DNA of 7,579 nucleotides from the NCBI GenBank assembly GCA_948695535.1, contig CAPRTS010000011.1, positions 1 through 7,579 of the forward strand, in the 5' to 3' direction. The notes beneath the pieces are model-generated. The model saw only the letters and a list, made by a program, of their open reading frames with translations, ran no database searches and was not told where the DNA came from. A program made the position numbers and the translations under genes. Shown here one piece after another: positions 5,813 through 7,579 of the stretch (positions are counted from its first letter, which is position 1; every line of letters starts with the position of its first letter). This DNA comes from an uncultured Eubacteriales bacterium (GTDB lineage: Bacteria > Bacillota > Clostridia > Christensenellales > UBA1242).

Positions 5813-7291
5813 TTACCACGCGTAGGGTGATTTGGGTTCTAAGGAATGCGGAAACTTTTGGGCGAAGTTTTTAATGTAGCGTGAAAAGGCCAGCAAATCC
5901 ACAATGGGGTCTTGAAAGATTGGGTCCTGTAACATACGAGCCAATTTGGGATCTAGCCGCCGATTGCGGATAATTAAGCACTGACGTTGGTATTCGCGGT
6001 CGGTATAGGTACCCCAATTATTCAGGTGGGTAAAATGCACCCGATCTGCATTTAACTTTTTCGCCCACCGCACGAAATCGGCCATTTCTAAATAATTGGC
6101 TTGCTGAACCACAAAGTTTAATTCAAAATAGCGAATTTCACCTTGGGCGCGCAGTTCGCCAAGCATAGCCAAGTTCTGGCTTAACTGTTGGAAATCGCCA
6201 CCCCTAATTCGGGCGTAAGTTGCTGCGCTCACCGCATCTACCGATATTTCGACATCAATCTGATTGTAGTGTTTTTTCAACGCTTCCCAATGCGCGCGGT
6301 CAAAAAGTAGTCCGTTGGATAAAAGGTGAACCTGTTGCCGTGGCATACCCGCACTCAGCATTGGCCACAAAGTTTGACTGCAAAAAATTTCGCCCGCGCC
6401 TTGCATAATCAACTGCGGCACTGCTGTTAACCACCCCGAAGCCTTAACTTTGTCCATAATTTGCTCCACCCGTTGCTTAGTTTCCGCCGTCGGTGCACAA
6501 TAATCCCGACGGCAACTGGGACATCGTAAGTTACAACTGACATCAATAGCCAACTCGAAGCATACCGGCAACAGTTTAGTGCTTTCGTGGCCAATTAAAG
6601 ACGGGTTCAGTTTAGCGTTGGTTTGACGACGGATACACTCGCAACGTTGCAAATCACAAAAACAGTAAGAGCGGTTCAAAGCCGACAGTTTAATGATGCG
6701 TGCCCGCGGACTGTTGAAAACTTCTGGTAAACCAGTGCCAATGATATTACCGAACGGCAGCACCCACGAAACACAACAACCATTCAAATTACCATCGTGC
6801 CCAAGGCTACAATAATTTAGTAAACGATTACAGTTGATATTAGTCGGACGGCTGTAAAGGACTTTAACCAATAATTCGGCCGTTGTTAACTGGGCTAGCG
6901 GTAAGCGGTTAATCCAAAATTTACTTCTTAAAGAACCATGGCATCGACGATAACGACGCAAAAACGTAATCACGGTTTCGCCAGTGTGCAAGCGGTCAAG
7001 CGCGCGTCGCCACAAGGGTACGTCGATTTTTTCGGGCTTAGCAAAAACGGTGGTTTCATCTTTATCCAACTCGTGGCTAATGTCATCAAGATAAATAATA
7101 TTCAGTGTTTTATCTTTAACGCGTACCAACCGCTTGCTTTTGTTTTTGAACGCACAAACCACAAGTTGATAGTCACGATACGGTGCGGCGTCGGTCAACT
7201 GTGCGACCTGCTCATAATCTGTCCAGTCCATCACGTACGCTACTTGCCAACAGATACGTGGATTACCGACTAACAGTATTTTGGTTCCCAT
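5813..7291 (-). CDS. Radical SAM protein with N-terminal SPASM-like region
   Basis: The protein is 492 aa. Residues 4-10 (KILLVGN) start a Rossmann-like N-terminal region. Residues 154-220 look like a SPASM domain, with Cys154, 161, 172, 173, 210, 212, 217 and 219, a GNI turn and EVFNSPRARIIKLSAL; these could bind one or two auxiliary Fe-S clusters. The radical SAM core follows (about 245-425): Cys253-x3-Cys257-x2-Cys260 for the SAM-binding cluster, GAGE at 298-301, and EISVDAVSAATYARIR at 348-363. The order is unusual, because SPASM normally follows the core. The C-terminal segment (HLNNWGTY, then LQDPIFQDPIVDL) is shared with the gene just upstream. The substrate is unknown; no precursor peptide is seen. 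The ATG at 7291 is preferred over GTG 7312, which lies upstream of the -10. The stop is TAA. Confidence 0.85.
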   Translation of the reverse strand: MGTKILLVGNPRICWQVAYVMDWTDYEQVAQLTDAAPYRDYQLVVCAFKNKSKRLVRVKDKTLNIIYLDDISHELDKDETTVFAKPEKIDVPLWRRALDRLHTGETVITFLRRYRRCHGSLRSKFWINRLPLAQLTTAELLVKVLYSRPTNINCNRLLNYCSLGHDGNLNGCCVSWVLPFGNIIGTGLPEVFNSPRARIIKLSALNRSYCFCDLQRCECIRRQTNAKLNPSLIGHESTKLLPVCFELAIDVSCNLRCPSCRRDYCAPTAETKQRVEQIMDKVKASGWLTAVPQLIMQGAGEIFCSQTLWPMLSAGMPRQQVHLLSNGLLFDRAHWEALKKHYNQIDVEISVDAVSAATYARIRGGDFQQLSQNLAMLGELRAQGEIRYFELNFVVQQANYLEMADFVRWAKKLNADRVHFTHLNNWGTYTDREYQRQCLIIRNRRLDPKLARMLQDPIFQDPIVDLLAFSRYIKNFAQKFPHSLEPKSPYAW

Positions 7292-7299
7292 GCCATTAA

Positions 7300-7328
7300 A
7301 GTATAACTTCACTTCCTTTTTTTGTCAT
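7300..7328 (-). promoter_or_regulatory. Promoter of the complete radical SAM gene, predicted near-leaderless
   Basis: The -35 box is ATGACA (7323-7328, 5 of 6), the spacer is 17 nt starting with an A-tract, and the -10 box is TATACT (7300-7305, 5 of 6). The ATG at 7291 begins 8 nt after the -10. An out-of-frame ATG lies 3 nt after the -10 and would be skipped. An AAGGAA run lies far too distant from the ATG to act as a ribosome binding site and falls within the promoter spacer. Confidence 0.7.
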
Positions 7329-7346
7329 CTGTTACCCTACCAGATG
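7326..7346. promoter_or_regulatory. Inverted repeat overlapping the -35 box (possible operator)
   Basis: CATCTG (7326-7331) and CAGATG (7341-7346) are perfect inverted copies separated by 9 bp. One arm overlaps the -35 box of the downstream radical SAM gene, so a dimeric regulator bound here would block it. With a minus-strand transcript the hairpin is followed by an A-tract, not a U-tract, so it does not look like a terminator. The arms are short and chance is possible. Confidence 0.3.
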
Positions 7347-7353
7347 TCTCGTT

Positions 7354-7579
7354 TCACTTGCCATAACGTTTTGCCGAGTTAGCGAGATACGGCTGAAAAG
7401 ACGTCAAGTCCACGATTGGGTCGTTAAAAATTGGGTCTTGCAAATACGCGTAAAAATCACGTTCAAGGTAGCGCTCGTTAATAATTAAACACTGCCGAGC
7501 GTAAGTTTTCCGGTCATAAGTATTCCAGTTATTCAAATGCAAAAAGTAAACGCGATCCGCACGAAAACGTTTAGCCAGT
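7354..7579 (-). CDS. Radical SAM protein paralogue, C-terminal fragment (continues beyond window)
   Basis: The frame is open to the window edge (last full codon 7578-7576) and encodes LAKRFRADRVYFLHLNNW followed by QCLIIN, LQDPIFNDPIVDL and a TGA stop. It aligns without gaps to the C-terminal end of the complete radical SAM protein: 37 of 68 positions are identical by eye. A TTG at 7542 is not a start, because similarity continues upstream of it. The two genes are in tandem on the same strand, with 62 bp between this stop and the next ATG. The catalytic cysteines lie outside the window. Confidence 0.85.
   Translation of the reverse strand, partial: LAKRFRADRVYFLHLNNWNTYDRKTYARQCLIINERYLERDFYAYLQDPIFNDPIVDLTSFQPYLANSAKRYGK

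Noticed and set aside
7326..7346. Rho-independent terminator after the partial radical SAM gene.
   Set aside because: The stem is 6 bp with a 9-nt loop and on the transcribed strand is followed by A residues, not U.

Overview
This is a compact bacterial chromosomal segment of moderate GC content. It reads almost entirely on the minus strand, except for one tRNA gene. From high to low coordinate it holds: the 3' part of a radical SAM gene cut by the window edge (7579-7354), a complete paralogue of it (7291-5813), a plus-strand tRNA-Lys(CUU) (5719-5794), the ribosomal protein L19 gene rplS (5607-5032) overlapping a membrane-anchored DUF2726-like gene (5048-4518), a ferritin-like helical protein (4457-3201), a GNAT acetyltransferase (3155-2157), tRNA-Lys(UUU) (2108-2033) almost touching rdgB (2029-1451), and the 5' half of a 23S rRNA gene (1158-1).

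Two architectural features stand out. First, the 23S gene has its own near-consensus promoter (1385-1413) directly after rdgB, with no 16S gene or spacer tRNA upstream, so the rRNA genes are unlinked. Second, the four promoters that can be placed in front of protein genes (GNAT, ferritin-like, rplS, radical SAM) all put the -10 hexamer only 6-8 nt before the ATG, so transcription should start at or next to the start codon. A fifth gene, rdgB, begins 3 nt after the encoded CCA of tRNA-Lys(UUU), so normal tRNA 3' processing would also leave an almost leaderless mRNA. Shine-Dalgarno sequences are essentially absent. The -10 positions also settle the starts: several longer in-frame starts lie upstream of or inside the -10 box and would not be transcribed.

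The organism cannot be named from the sequence. TGA is a normal stop (rdgB, GNAT, DUF2726 gene, partial radical SAM), both tRNAs encode CCA, intergenic gaps are tiny, the rRNA genes are unlinked, and most families here are small housekeeping proteins or uncharacterised ones. This would fit a member of the Patescibacteria/CPR or another deep lineage with much leaderless translation, but that is an inference of low confidence.

Functionally the window mixes translation (23S, L19, two tRNA-Lys isoacceptors), nucleotide-pool cleaning (RdgB) and uncharacterised enzymes. The most interesting of these are a ferritin-like protein with three exactly spaced E-x30-(E/D)xxH units, and a tandem pair of radical SAM proteins whose SPASM-like cysteine region lies before, not after, the radical SAM core.
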